From Mucilaginibacter sp. Bleaf8 (GTDB lineage: Bacteria; Bacteroidota; Bacteroidia; Sphingobacteriales; Sphingobacteriaceae): 64,000 nucleotides of DNA. Made by a program: the position numbers and the translations under genes. Under the pieces are notes generated by a model, which did no database searches, was not told the origin of the DNA, and was given only the letters and a program-made list of their open reading frames with translations. Below are positions 43,900-52,713 of the stretch, piece by piece (within the stretch, counting starts at the first letter, position 1; each line of letters begins with the position of its first letter). Location of the stretch: the NCBI RefSeq assembly GCF_018390515.1, contig NZ_JAHBBK010000001.1, positions 992,001-1,056,000 of the forward strand. Reading direction: 5' to 3'.

Positions 43900-44065
43900 A
43901 CATATAGCGGATAGCAGGATTTTGGTCCATTTTTCTAAACTTAATACCAGTCTGGCGAACTAAATGAATAGCACCTACGATAATAATCTTCCTTGTCCTG
44001 ATTTATTATCAACAATTTGCTACTCAGCGCAAACTTTTTTATTCCTAAATCATTGATTGGTTACC

Positions 44066-46210
44066 ATGAGAATCAACAGTTATCCAGGTAATCCGTACCC
44101 ACTGGGCGCTACCTTCACAGGCAAAGGCGTAAACTTTGCCATATACGCAGCAAACGCATCCAAAGTAGAGCTTTGTTTATTTAAAACACCGCAAGACGAG
44201 ATTGAATATGCTAAAATTGAACTAACTGAACGTACGCATGAAATATGGCATACCTTTATTGAACATTTAAAACCAGGCCAGCTTTACGGCTACCGTGTGC
44301 ACGGCAATTATGACCCTAACAACGGCCAGCGCTTTAACCCTAATAAATTACTGATAGATCCTTATGCTAAGGCTATATCCGGTACCATTGAGTGGAACGA
44401 GGCATTGTTTGGCTACAACCTGCTTGATGAGGAGAAAGACGTTACCTATAATGAAACAGATAGTGCACCTTATATTCCTAAAAGTGTTGTAGTTAATCCT
44501 GCGTTTGATTGGGAAGATGATTGCTCACCTAAATATTCTTATCAGGAGTCTATCATTTACGAAACCCACGTAAAGGGCTTTACCATGTTAAACCCGGATA
44601 TTCCGGAAGAAATAAGAGGTACCTACGCTGCCATAGGGCACCCGGTTACTATCGAGTACTTACAAAAATTAGGCATTACCGCCATTGAGCTGTTACCTAT
44701 ACATCACTTTGTAACCGACTGGTACTTGAAAGAAAAAGGCTTAACCAACTATTGGGGCTATAATACCATCGGCTTTTTTGCACCCGATGTACGCTACAGC
44801 AGCAGCGGTACTTTGGGCGAACAGGTAACCGAGTTTAAGCAAATGGTGAAAAACCTGCACAAAGCAGGTATTGAGGTTATTCTGGATGTGGTATACAACC
44901 ACACTGCCGAAGGTAATGAGCAAGGTCCTACCCTATCATTTAAAGGCATCGATAACGAATCGTACTACCGTCTGGTGGGCGACAACAAGCGTTATTACAT
45001 GGATTATACCGGTACAGGCAACACACTCAATACGTACCTGCCAAGCGTACTGCGCTTAATTATGGATAGCTTGCGCTATTGGATTACCGAAATGCACGTA
45101 GATGGTTTCAGGTTTGACCTGGCTGCTACGCTTGCCCGTGGCTTGCACGAAGTTGATCGTTTGAGTGCCTTCTTTGAGATTATTTACCAGGATCCGGTTA
45201 TTTCACAAGTAAAATTGATTGCGGAGCCTTGGGATATTGGCGAGGGTGGTTACCAGGTTGGTCAGTTCCCGGCCGGATGGGGCGAGTGGAACGGCAAGTA
45301 CCGCGATTGCGTACGCGACTACTGGCGCGGTGAGCACAGTACCCTGGCTGAGTTTGCTTCACGCTTTACCGGTAGTGCCGACTTATACAAAGACGAATTC
45401 AGAAACCCTACAGCCAGTATCAACTTCATTACCGCTCACGATGGTTTCACACTGAATGACCTGGTAAGCTACAACGAAAAGCATAACGAAGCTAACGGCG
45501 AGGATAACAACGACGGTGAAAGCCACAACCGATCTTACAACTATGGCGTTGAAGGCCCTACCGACGACGAGGTAATTAACAACATCCGCACCCGCCAGAA
45601 ACGTAATTTCCTGACTACGCTATTCTTATCGCAAGGGGTACCGATGATGGTGGCCGGTGATGAAATGGGCCGTACCCAACAGGGTAACAACAATGCCTAC
45701 TGCCAGGATAATGAAATATCATGGGTTAACTGGGCCGCTGCTGATAAAGATTTGATGGAGTTTACCAGCAAGCTGATTAAACTGCGTCGCGAACACCCGG
45801 CTTTCTGCCGCCGCCGCTGGTTCCGAGGCGCACAGGTACGCGGGGTTGAGGATATCGCATGGTTCCTGCCAGAGGGCGAACAAATGTCAGACGAGCACTG
45901 GAACACCGGCTATGCACAATCACTGGCCGTATTTATTAATGGCCGGGCACTGCGTACACGCAATAAACAGGGCGAAGCTATTATTGACGATGGCTTTTAC
46001 ATGATATTTAACGCACATACCGAGCCGGTGGAGTACAAGCTCCCAAGTGATACTTACGCCAAAACCTGGACAAAAATTATTGACACCGCCAAAGATGAGG
46101 TTGCTGATACTGAAACATACAATGCCGACGATACTATAACCGTTGAAGGCCGGTCAGTTATTGTATTACATGACCCTGTAATTTATAATACACCGAATGA
46201 AAACAGCTAA
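44066..46210 (+). CDS. glgX: Glycogen debranching enzyme (GlgX/TreX type)
   Basis: 714 residues. An N-terminal CBM48-like domain (SYPGNPYPLGATFTGKGVNFAI) precedes the GH13 barrel: VILDVVYNHTAEG, VDGFRFDLAATLARG with nucleophile Asp351, LIAEPWDIGEGGYQVGQF with Glu387 as acid/base, and NFITAHDGFTLNDLVSYNEKHN. It removes alpha-1,6 branches from glycogen or phosphorylase-limit dextrin. I chose the ATG at 44066 over the TTG at 44057. The stop overlaps the treZ start by 14 bases. Confidence 0.93.
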   Translation: MRINSYPGNPYPLGATFTGKGVNFAIYAANASKVELCLFKTPQDEIEYAKIELTERTHEIWHTFIEHLKPGQLYGYRVHGNYDPNNGQRFNPNKLLIDPYAKAISGTIEWNEALFGYNLLDEEKDVTYNETDSAPYIPKSVVVNPAFDWEDDCSPKYSYQESIIYETHVKGFTMLNPDIPEEIRGTYAAIGHPVTIEYLQKLGITAIELLPIHHFVTDWYLKEKGLTNYWGYNTIGFFAPDVRYSSSGTLGEQVTEFKQMVKNLHKAGIEVILDVVYNHTAEGNEQGPTLSFKGIDNESYYRLVGDNKRYYMDYTGTGNTLNTYLPSVLRLIMDSLRYWITEMHVDGFRFDLAATLARGLHEVDRLSAFFEIIYQDPVISQVKLIAEPWDIGEGGYQVGQFPAGWGEWNGKYRDCVRDYWRGEHSTLAEFASRFTGSADLYKDEFRNPTASINFITAHDGFTLNDLVSYNEKHNEANGEDNNDGESHNRSYNYGVEGPTDDEVINNIRTRQKRNFLTTLFLSQGVPMMVAGDEMGRTQQGNNNAYCQDNEISWVNWAAADKDLMEFTSKLIKLRREHPAFCRRRWFRGAQVRGVEDIAWFLPEGEQMSDEHWNTGYAQSLAVFINGRALRTRNKQGEAIIDDGFYMIFNAHTEPVEYKLPSDTYAKTWTKIIDTAKDEVADTETYNADDTITVEGRSVIVLHDPVIYNTPNENS

Positions 46211-48026
46211 TCAAAGACCTGGAGTTACTATTACTGATTCAAAAACTACTGTTTTGCTTTGGGCTCCCAAAGCAAACAAAGTAGCCTTGAAATTACAGCA
46301 TACACAAAAAGAATTACAACTTGAACAGCAGCCCTACGGCTACTGGCAACTGGAAACCGATGAAATAAAAGAAGGCGACCGATACAAGTTTGTACTGGAT
46401 GGCGAAAAAGAACTGCCCGACCCTGCTTCGTTACACCAGCCCGATACTGTACATGGCCCATCGGAGGTGGTAAATGTACAGGCGTTTAACTGGACAGATA
46501 CCGAGTGGAATAATACTGCATTGCAGGATTATATTATATATGAACTACATGCCGGCACATTTACAGCCGACAGTACATTTGCCGGCATTGAAAGCAAGCT
46601 TGATTACTTAGTTGAGCTTGGTATTAACGCCATTGAAATTATGCCGGTGGCCCAGTTTCCGGGCAACCGCAACTGGGGTTATGATGGTGTGTTCCCATAC
46701 GCTGTGCAAAACAGCTATGGTGGCGCCAAGGGCTTACAACAACTGGTTGATGCCTGCCACAAAAAAGGCTTGGCTGTAGTGCTGGATGTGGTGTATAACC
46801 ACATGGGACCCGAGGGTAACTATTTCGGCGAGTTCGGCCCTTATTTTACTGATAAGTATAATACACCTTGGGGTAACGCCATCAATTTTGATGATGCAGG
46901 CTGCGATGCCGTGCGTCATTATTTTATTGAGAATGTGCTGATGTGGTTCCGCGATTTCCATATCGATGCCTTGCGCATGGATGCGGTGCATGCTATTAAG
47001 GATTTTAGCGCAGAGCATATCCTGAGCGAAATTCGTAGCCGTGTAAACGAGCTGATGCAGCAAACCGGTAAAAAGCACTACCTGATTATAGAGTGTGATT
47101 TGAACGACACCCGTTTCCTGAACTCACAAGAGGTAGGCGGCTTTGCTATGGATTCGCAGTGGATCGATGAATTTCATCATGCCCTGCGCCTGGCTGCAGG
47201 CGGTGAGCCCACCGGTTACTACAGTGATTTTAGCGGCGTAGCCGATTTGGCAAAATCTTACCGGGACGCTTACGTGTACGATGGCCAGTACTCGCCGCAT
47301 CGCGACAAGCATTTTGGTATTAAAGCGGAGAACAATCCGGGCGAGCAGTTTATCGTGTTCTCACAAAACCACGATCAGGTAGGCAACCGTATGCTGGGCG
47401 AGCGCAGCAGCGAACTGTTCAGCTTCGAAATGCAAAAGGTAATGGCCGGTGCTGTACTTACCGCACCTTACCTGCCTATGCTGTTTATGGGCGAAGAGTA
47501 CAGCGAACCGCATCGCTTTATGTACTTTGTAAGCCATACCGATGCTGAACTGGCCGAGGCTGTGCGCAAGGGTCGCAAGGCTGAGTTTGCCGCGTTTCAC
47601 GCCCAAGGCGAAGCACCAGATCCGGTAGATGAAAAAACGTTTATCGATTCGCAGCTGCAATGGGACATCATCGCGCAGCAACCGCATCAAACTATGCTCA
47701 GTTTTTATAAAGCATTGATCCAGCTGCGTAAAACGCTGCCTGCGTTGCATCACCTGAACCGTAAACATATCTGGACGGATGTAAATGAAGAACAAAACAC
47801 TTTGATTCTGAGACGCAAGCATTACGTGCAGGAAGCATTAATACTGATGAACTTTTCTGGTAACAAACAAAGTTTATCTTTACCCGATACGGCACAATCC
47901 TGGAAAAAACAATTTGATTCGGCTGATGTGCAATGGAATGGCCCGCAAGCTGCAGCCGACGAGGTGAACGGCGGCGGTACAGTTGAGTTACAGCCCGAAT
48001 CATTTATTATATACATAAACGAATAA
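46197..48026 (+). CDS. treZ: Malto-oligosyltrehalose trehalohydrolase
   Basis: 609 residues. An N-terminal beta-domain with VLLWAPKANKVALKL is followed by the GH13 barrel. IIYELHAGTFTADSTFAGI, then PGNRNWGYDGVFPYAVQNSYG, VVLDVVYNHMGPEGNYFG and IDALRMDAVHAIKD (nucleophile Asp262) and LIIECDLNDTRF (Glu299) follow. TreZ cleaves the trehalose unit from malto-oligosyltrehalose. It overlaps glgX by 14 bases and treY by one base (TAATG), so the three genes are translationally coupled. Confidence 0.94.
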   Translation: MKTANQRPGVTITDSKTTVLLWAPKANKVALKLQHTQKELQLEQQPYGYWQLETDEIKEGDRYKFVLDGEKELPDPASLHQPDTVHGPSEVVNVQAFNWTDTEWNNTALQDYIIYELHAGTFTADSTFAGIESKLDYLVELGINAIEIMPVAQFPGNRNWGYDGVFPYAVQNSYGGAKGLQQLVDACHKKGLAVVLDVVYNHMGPEGNYFGEFGPYFTDKYNTPWGNAINFDDAGCDAVRHYFIENVLMWFRDFHIDALRMDAVHAIKDFSAEHILSEIRSRVNELMQQTGKKHYLIIECDLNDTRFLNSQEVGGFAMDSQWIDEFHHALRLAAGGEPTGYYSDFSGVADLAKSYRDAYVYDGQYSPHRDKHFGIKAENNPGEQFIVFSQNHDQVGNRMLGERSSELFSFEMQKVMAGAVLTAPYLPMLFMGEEYSEPHRFMYFVSHTDAELAEAVRKGRKAEFAAFHAQGEAPDPVDEKTFIDSQLQWDIIAQQPHQTMLSFYKALIQLRKTLPALHHLNRKHIWTDVNEEQNTLILRRKHYVQEALILMNFSGNKQSLSLPDTAQSWKKQFDSADVQWNGPQAAADEVNGGGTVELQPESFIIYINE

Positions 48027-51000
48027 TGAACAACCCTGTTGCAACATACCGACTACAATTTCATTCGGCTTTTACATTTAATGAATTTGAGCGCATTATA
48101 GGTTACCTGCAAAAACTGGGTGTAAGCACGGTTTATGCATCGCCGGTATTTGAGGCCACACCCGGCAGTACACATGGTTACGATGGCGTAAATCCGCACC
48201 TTATCAACCCCGAGATTGGTACGGAGAAGCAACTGAAAGCAATCAGCGCTCGGCTTAAAGAAAATAATATTGGCTGGCTGCAAGACATTGTGCCCAATCA
48301 CATGGGTTTTCACCAGAACAACCCCTGGCTGATGGACCTGCTCGAAAAGGGCAAGCAGTCGCTATACGCCAGTTTTTTTGACGCGGCTTGGACCAGCCCG
48401 CTGTTTAAAGATGAGCCTCTGATGGTTCCTTTTTTAGGCAACTCACTCGAAGAGGCCATCAATAACAACGAGATTAAAGTTGCTTATGATGCACAGCAAG
48501 GTTTAGTACTGCAGTACTATGACAACATTTATCCGGTAAACCCCAATACTTACGGTACTATTTTACAGACTGAGACTCAGGTCCCTGAAGAATTACAAGC
48601 ACTGATTACCAAGCTCCCAGGCCTAAACAACGTTCAGGAAACCGGTAAATATGCGGTGCAATGGACCGGTTGGAAACAAAAGCTGATTAAAGCGCTGAAG
48701 GTAGATGATACCAACAACTACCTCACCCAACGGTTATCGGCTATAAATGCCGATAAAGTTTTGTTATTACAGCTTGCAAACCAGCAGGCTTACCGCCTGT
48801 GCAGCTGGCAAGAAACGGATCAAAGCATCAACTTCCGCCGCTTTTTTACGGTAAACAGCCTGATCTGCCTGAACATTCAGGACAAAGCCGTTTTTGATCA
48901 CTTCCACCAGATGATCAAAAATCTGGTAGAGGCCGGTGTTTTCCAGGGCTTGCGGATTGACCATATTGACGGCTTGTACGATCCGGCCCAGTACTTGGAG
49001 CGCTTGCGCGAACTGGCTGGCGAGGACACCTACATCGTGGCCGAAAAGATTCTGGAATCGGGCGAAGAGCTGGCTACGCAATGGCCACTACAAGGCAGTA
49101 GCGGTTATGATTACCTGGCGTTGGTAAATAATTTACTTACCAATCAATCGGCCGAGAAGAAACTAACCCGGTTTTATGAAGAGCTGGTAAACGACGAGCA
49201 GCCGGTTCAGGAGCAAATCTGGAAAAAGAAAGCCTACATCCTGTATGAACATATGGGTGGCGAACTGGAGAATCTTTACCAGTTGCTTAACAAGCTTAAC
49301 CTCATTGATAAGAAAATAGGTGCTGGCCTGCAGCCCGAAGATATTAAAAAAGCTATAGGCGAAGTATTAATTCACTGCCCAGTTTACCGTTACTATGGCA
49401 ACCAACTGCCGCTGCCTAAAGACGAATACGAAGCAGTAAAAGAAATTTTCAATTTAGCCAAAACCAATACAGACGGTTTAAAAGCTGCACTGAACCTGCT
49501 GGAAGTTATCATTCTGGAAAAACCTAAATTGGGTAATGAAGATTATAACCAGAGAGCGTTGCAGTTTTACCAGCGTTTAATGCAATTTAGCGGCCCGCTG
49601 ATGGCAAAAGGCGTTGAGGATACGCTGATGTATACCTACAATCGTTTTATTGCCCACAACGAGGTTGGTGATGCGCCCGATGCATTTGGCATGAGCGCCA
49701 AGAAGTTCCACAAACTGATGCTGGAGCGCCAAAAGCAATGGCCGCTGGCAATAAACGGCACCTCAACCCACGATACAAAACGTGGCGAGGACGTACGCGC
49801 CCGCTTAAACGTTTTGAGCGACGTACCGAAACTTTGGCTGCGTACCGTAAAGCAGTGGCAAAAGCTAAATGCCAATCTTAAGCAAAACAACGCGCCAAGT
49901 GCCAATGATGAGTATTTTATTTATCAAACCATAGCAGGCGCCTACCCTATGCCGGGCCAGCCTGATGACGATTTTACCAACCGCCTGCAGGAGTACCTAA
50001 CCAAGGCCATGCGCGAAGCAAAGGTAAACTCTAACTGGACGGAACCTAACGAGGAGTATGAACAGGCTACACTAAACTTTGCAGCCAGCATACTGGATAC
50101 CAAAAGTGAATTCTGGAAATCATTCCAAAACTTTCAGCTTAAAATTGCTGATTTCGGCATTGTAAATTCCCTGGCGCAGGTATTGTTAAAGTTTACTTGT
50201 CCGGGTGTGCCCGATGTTTACCAGGGTTGTGAACTATACGACCTGAGCCTGGTTGACCCGGATAACCGCAGGCCAGTGGATTACAACCTTCGCAGCCGCT
50301 TGCTGGATGAGTTTGATACTCATGCCAACTCGCCCGAGCTGTTACAGCAACTGTGGCAAAACCGTTTTGACGGGCAAATTAAACTCTGGCTTACTAACCA
50401 GTTATTCCATATCCGTAAAAAGGATGCTAACCTGTTTGCTCAGGGCAGCTATATCCCATTACAGGTAAAAGGTGCTTACAAGGATTATGTAATGGCCTAT
50501 GCACGCCGCTATGAGCAAACTTGGTACGTGGCCATAGTGCCGCTTTACCCTGGCGAACTAAGCCGCGAGCAGGATAAGCAAATCCATAACCTGAAATGGA
50601 AAAATACCCGCATTATACTTCCTGCCGAAGCACCAACCGAGTGGCAAAATCTGCTGATTGACACCAACGGTAAAGTTGAAGAAGGCGCTATCAAGCTTAA
50701 AGACGTTTTAAGCTCGCTACCGCTTGGCTTGCTTAAGTTAGAACAAACCAACAGCAACCGTGGAGCCGGTATTCTGATGCATATCACATCCTTGCCATCT
50801 GGTTTTGGCGTAGGCGATTTGGGGCCGGGCGCTAAAACATTTGCCGACTTTTTGAGCCGTTGCGGCCAAAAGTATTGGCAATTGTTGCCGCTTAACCCTA
50901 CCGGGGCCGAGCAGAATTACTCGCCTTACAGCTCTATCAGCAGCATGGCCGGTAATACTTTACTCATCAGCCCTATGCTGCTGGTTAAAGAAGGCTTGCT

Positions 51001-52255
51001 GGACGAAGATGATGTAAACGATTACTACATCCGGCCAACCGAAAAGGTAGATTATGCCGAAGCAAAAAAAATCAAAGATGCCTTATTTGAACAGGCTTAC
51101 GTAAACTGCTGCAACGGCTCATTTACTACGCTGAACAACCAGTTTAAACTCTTCTGCGAGCAGGAAGCATACTGGCTGGATGATTTTGCATTGTACACGG
51201 CCATTAAACGCCATCATGAAAGTAAACCCTGGTACGAGTGGCCACGGGAGTTTAAACAGCGCAAGCCTGCAGTTTTAAAACGTTTTGCTGAAAAGCACAG
51301 CAATGAAATTAATAAAGCCAAATGGCTGCAGTTTATATTTGATAAGCAGTGGAAATCGCTTAAAGAGTACTGCCATACGCAAAACATCCAGCTATTTGGC
51401 GACCTGCCTTTCTATGTAAGCTACGATTCGGTAGATGTTTGGGCTAACCCGGATAGCTTTGCCCTGGATGCCGAAGGCAACATGGTTGGCGTGGCTGGTG
51501 TGCCGCCCGATTATTTTAATGAAAACGGACAGCTTTGGGGCATGCCGGTTTACCAATGGGGTGTAATGAAAGCCAATGGTTACAGATGGTGGATTGGCCG
51601 CCTGCGCAAAAACATGGAAATGTTCGACCTGTTGCGTTTAGACCATTTCCGCGCTTTTTCGGCTTACTGGGAAGTGCCGGCCGGCGAGGATACGGCAAAA
51701 AATGGTAAGTGGAAACCGGGACCGGGCAGTACTTTTTTTAAAGCCGTACAAGATGCCTTAGGTGATCTGCCATTCGTGGCCGAAGATTTGGGTGAGATTG
51801 ACGAGCCCGTATTCCAGTTGCGCGATGAGTTTGGTTTGCCCGGCATGAAAATTTTGCAATTTGCCTTTGGTGATGAGATTGCCGCATCGCTGTACATACC
51901 GCACAATTACCAGGAAAACTACTTGGTTTATACCGGCACGCACGATAACAATACCACTTTAGGCTGGTTCCATCAGGATGCTAACAAGGCTATCCGCAAA
52001 CAGATAGAACAGTATACTGGTGTATCGGTCAAAGCATCCAATATACACGAAGTGCTGGGGCGCGTAGCCTATGCATCAACCGCTAAACTGGCTATATTGC
52101 CTATACAGGATGTGATTGGATTGGATGAAAGCGCACGTATGAACAACCCTTCATCAGCCGAAGGTAACTGGGGCTGGCGCTTATTGAGCGAAGATTTAAC
52201 CCAGGATATTGAAGAACGCCTGCTGGAGTGGGTAAGAATATATAACAGAGCCTAA
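48026..52255 (+). CDS. treY-malQ: Fusion of malto-oligosyltrehalose synthase (TreY) and 4-alpha-glucanotransferase (MalQ)
   Basis: 1409 residues in one frame. Residues 1 to about 905 are TreY: NNPVATYRLQFHSAFTFNEF, LGVSTVYASPVFEATPGSTH, DIVPNHMGFHQNNPWL, LRIDHIDGLYDP with Asp312, and IVAEKILESGEEL with Glu340. From about residue 912 (NRGAGILMHITSLPSGFGVG) a complete GH77 MalQ follows, with LLRLDHFRAFSAYWEVPAGE (Asp1206), FVAEDLGEIDEPV (Glu1253) and THDNNTTLGWF (Asp1307). TreY isomerises the end of maltodextrins to trehalose, and MalQ regenerates long chains from short ones. The join feeds short maltodextrins back to TreY. There is no stop or frameshift at the join. A terminator overlaps the stop codon. 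Confidence 0.92.
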   Translation: MNNPVATYRLQFHSAFTFNEFERIIGYLQKLGVSTVYASPVFEATPGSTHGYDGVNPHLINPEIGTEKQLKAISARLKENNIGWLQDIVPNHMGFHQNNPWLMDLLEKGKQSLYASFFDAAWTSPLFKDEPLMVPFLGNSLEEAINNNEIKVAYDAQQGLVLQYYDNIYPVNPNTYGTILQTETQVPEELQALITKLPGLNNVQETGKYAVQWTGWKQKLIKALKVDDTNNYLTQRLSAINADKVLLLQLANQQAYRLCSWQETDQSINFRRFFTVNSLICLNIQDKAVFDHFHQMIKNLVEAGVFQGLRIDHIDGLYDPAQYLERLRELAGEDTYIVAEKILESGEELATQWPLQGSSGYDYLALVNNLLTNQSAEKKLTRFYEELVNDEQPVQEQIWKKKAYILYEHMGGELENLYQLLNKLNLIDKKIGAGLQPEDIKKAIGEVLIHCPVYRYYGNQLPLPKDEYEAVKEIFNLAKTNTDGLKAALNLLEVIILEKPKLGNEDYNQRALQFYQRLMQFSGPLMAKGVEDTLMYTYNRFIAHNEVGDAPDAFGMSAKKFHKLMLERQKQWPLAINGTSTHDTKRGEDVRARLNVLSDVPKLWLRTVKQWQKLNANLKQNNAPSANDEYFIYQTIAGAYPMPGQPDDDFTNRLQEYLTKAMREAKVNSNWTEPNEEYEQATLNFAASILDTKSEFWKSFQNFQLKIADFGIVNSLAQVLLKFTCPGVPDVYQGCELYDLSLVDPDNRRPVDYNLRSRLLDEFDTHANSPELLQQLWQNRFDGQIKLWLTNQLFHIRKKDANLFAQGSYIPLQVKGAYKDYVMAYARRYEQTWYVAIVPLYPGELSREQDKQIHNLKWKNTRIILPAEAPTEWQNLLIDTNGKVEEGAIKLKDVLSSLPLGLLKLEQTNSNRGAGILMHITSLPSGFGVGDLGPGAKTFADFLSRCGQKYWQLLPLNPTGAEQNYSPYSSISSMAGNTLLISPMLLVKEGLLDEDDVNDYYIRPTEKVDYAEAKKIKDALFEQAYVNCCNGSFTTLNNQFKLFCEQEAYWLDDFALYTAIKRHHESKPWYEWPREFKQRKPAVLKRFAEKHSNEINKAKWLQFIFDKQWKSLKEYCHTQNIQLFGDLPFYVSYDSVDVWANPDSFALDAEGNMVGVAGVPPDYFNENGQLWGMPVYQWGVMKANGYRWWIGRLRKNMEMFDLLRLDHFRAFSAYWEVPAGEDTAKNGKWKPGPGSTFFKAVQDALGDLPFVAEDLGEIDEPVFQLRDEFGLPGMKILQFAFGDEIAASLYIPHNYQENYLVYTGTHDNNTTLGWFHQDANKAIRKQIEQYTGVSVKASNIHEVLGRVAYASTAKLAILPIQDVIGLDESARMNNPSSAEGNWGWRLLSEDLTQDIEERLLEWVRIYNRA

Positions 52256-52271
52256 TCAGGCTCTGTTTTTT
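52244..52271 (+). terminator. Terminator after treY-malQ, shared with the convergent small gene
   Basis: AACAGAGCCT pairs with AGGCTCTGTT around AATC, then TTTTT. The stem spans the stop codon of treY-malQ and the last codons of the small minus-strand gene at 52256-52375. Confidence 0.85.
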
Positions 52272-52375
52272 ACATCGTCTCTAACTTCTTTTTTACCTTT
52301 ATTCTGCCTTACAACCATATAAATGGCCAGGATAACGAATAGTAAAATCAGTACAACTAAAACCGGTAGTAACAT
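52256..52375 (-). CDS. Small membrane protein (39 residues) with strong Shine-Dalgarno
   Basis: 39 residues. The first about 22 residues form one hydrophobic helix (LLPVLVVLILLFVILAIYMV), followed by a charged tail VRQNKGKKEVRDDVKNRA. Upstream on the minus strand is AAAAGGAGGAAAAGTT before the ATG: a GGAGG with a seven-base spacer, very strong for a Bacteroidota gene. The frame ends four codons inside the shared hairpin. It is convergent with treY-malQ. No family is recognised. The combination of one helix, basic tail and perfect ribosome site makes a real small gene likely. Confidence 0.65.
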   Translation of the reverse strand: MLLPVLVVLILLFVILAIYMVVRQNKGKKEVRDDVKNRA

Positions 52376-52483
52376 AACTTTTCCTCCTTTTAAATAACAA
52401 CAGGTTGCAAACGCTATTGTTTAACTAAAGGTTTAATACTTTACCAGCACAAACCCTAAACCGCCTTTCACGTTACTATCTTT

Positions 52484-52702
52484 ATGGAAGATTTTGGAAT
52501 GACTTTAGCCATTAATGGCCAGCAAATACCGGCAACCGTGCATCCGCACGTGGAAGGCGAAACCACTTATTATGATATTATAACTGATTCGTTCACCATC
52601 AGTATTTATAAAGACACGTTGTACACCTGGGCAGCCGATGATAACGCAGGTTTCAGTAATGACGAGATCAGCAGCATTGGGGCACAACTGAACAATTATT
52701 AA
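52484..52702 (+). CDS. Small hypothetical protein
   Basis: 72 residues, no signal peptide or membrane segment. It is acidic, with GQQIPATVHPHVEGETTYYD, SFTISIYKDTLYTWAADDN and an end SNDEISSIGAQLNNY. The beta-strand-like alternation suggests a compact small domain. No function is recognised. It converges on the large outer-membrane barrel gene that ends 11 bases later. Confidence 0.55.
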   Translation: MEDFGMTLAINGQQIPATVHPHVEGETTYYDIITDSFTISIYKDTLYTWAADDNAGFSNDEISSIGAQLNNY

Positions 52703-52713
52703 TTGATTTAGAA

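Larger units (their letters stand above)
43695..44065. promoter_or_regulatory. Divergent control region of xylBA and glgX
   Basis: This 371-base gap has no gene. It contains the xylB promoter with its operator, a second operator-like site at 43886, and the presumed glgX promoter on the plus strand, for which no good TAnnTTTG was found. Confidence 0.6.
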
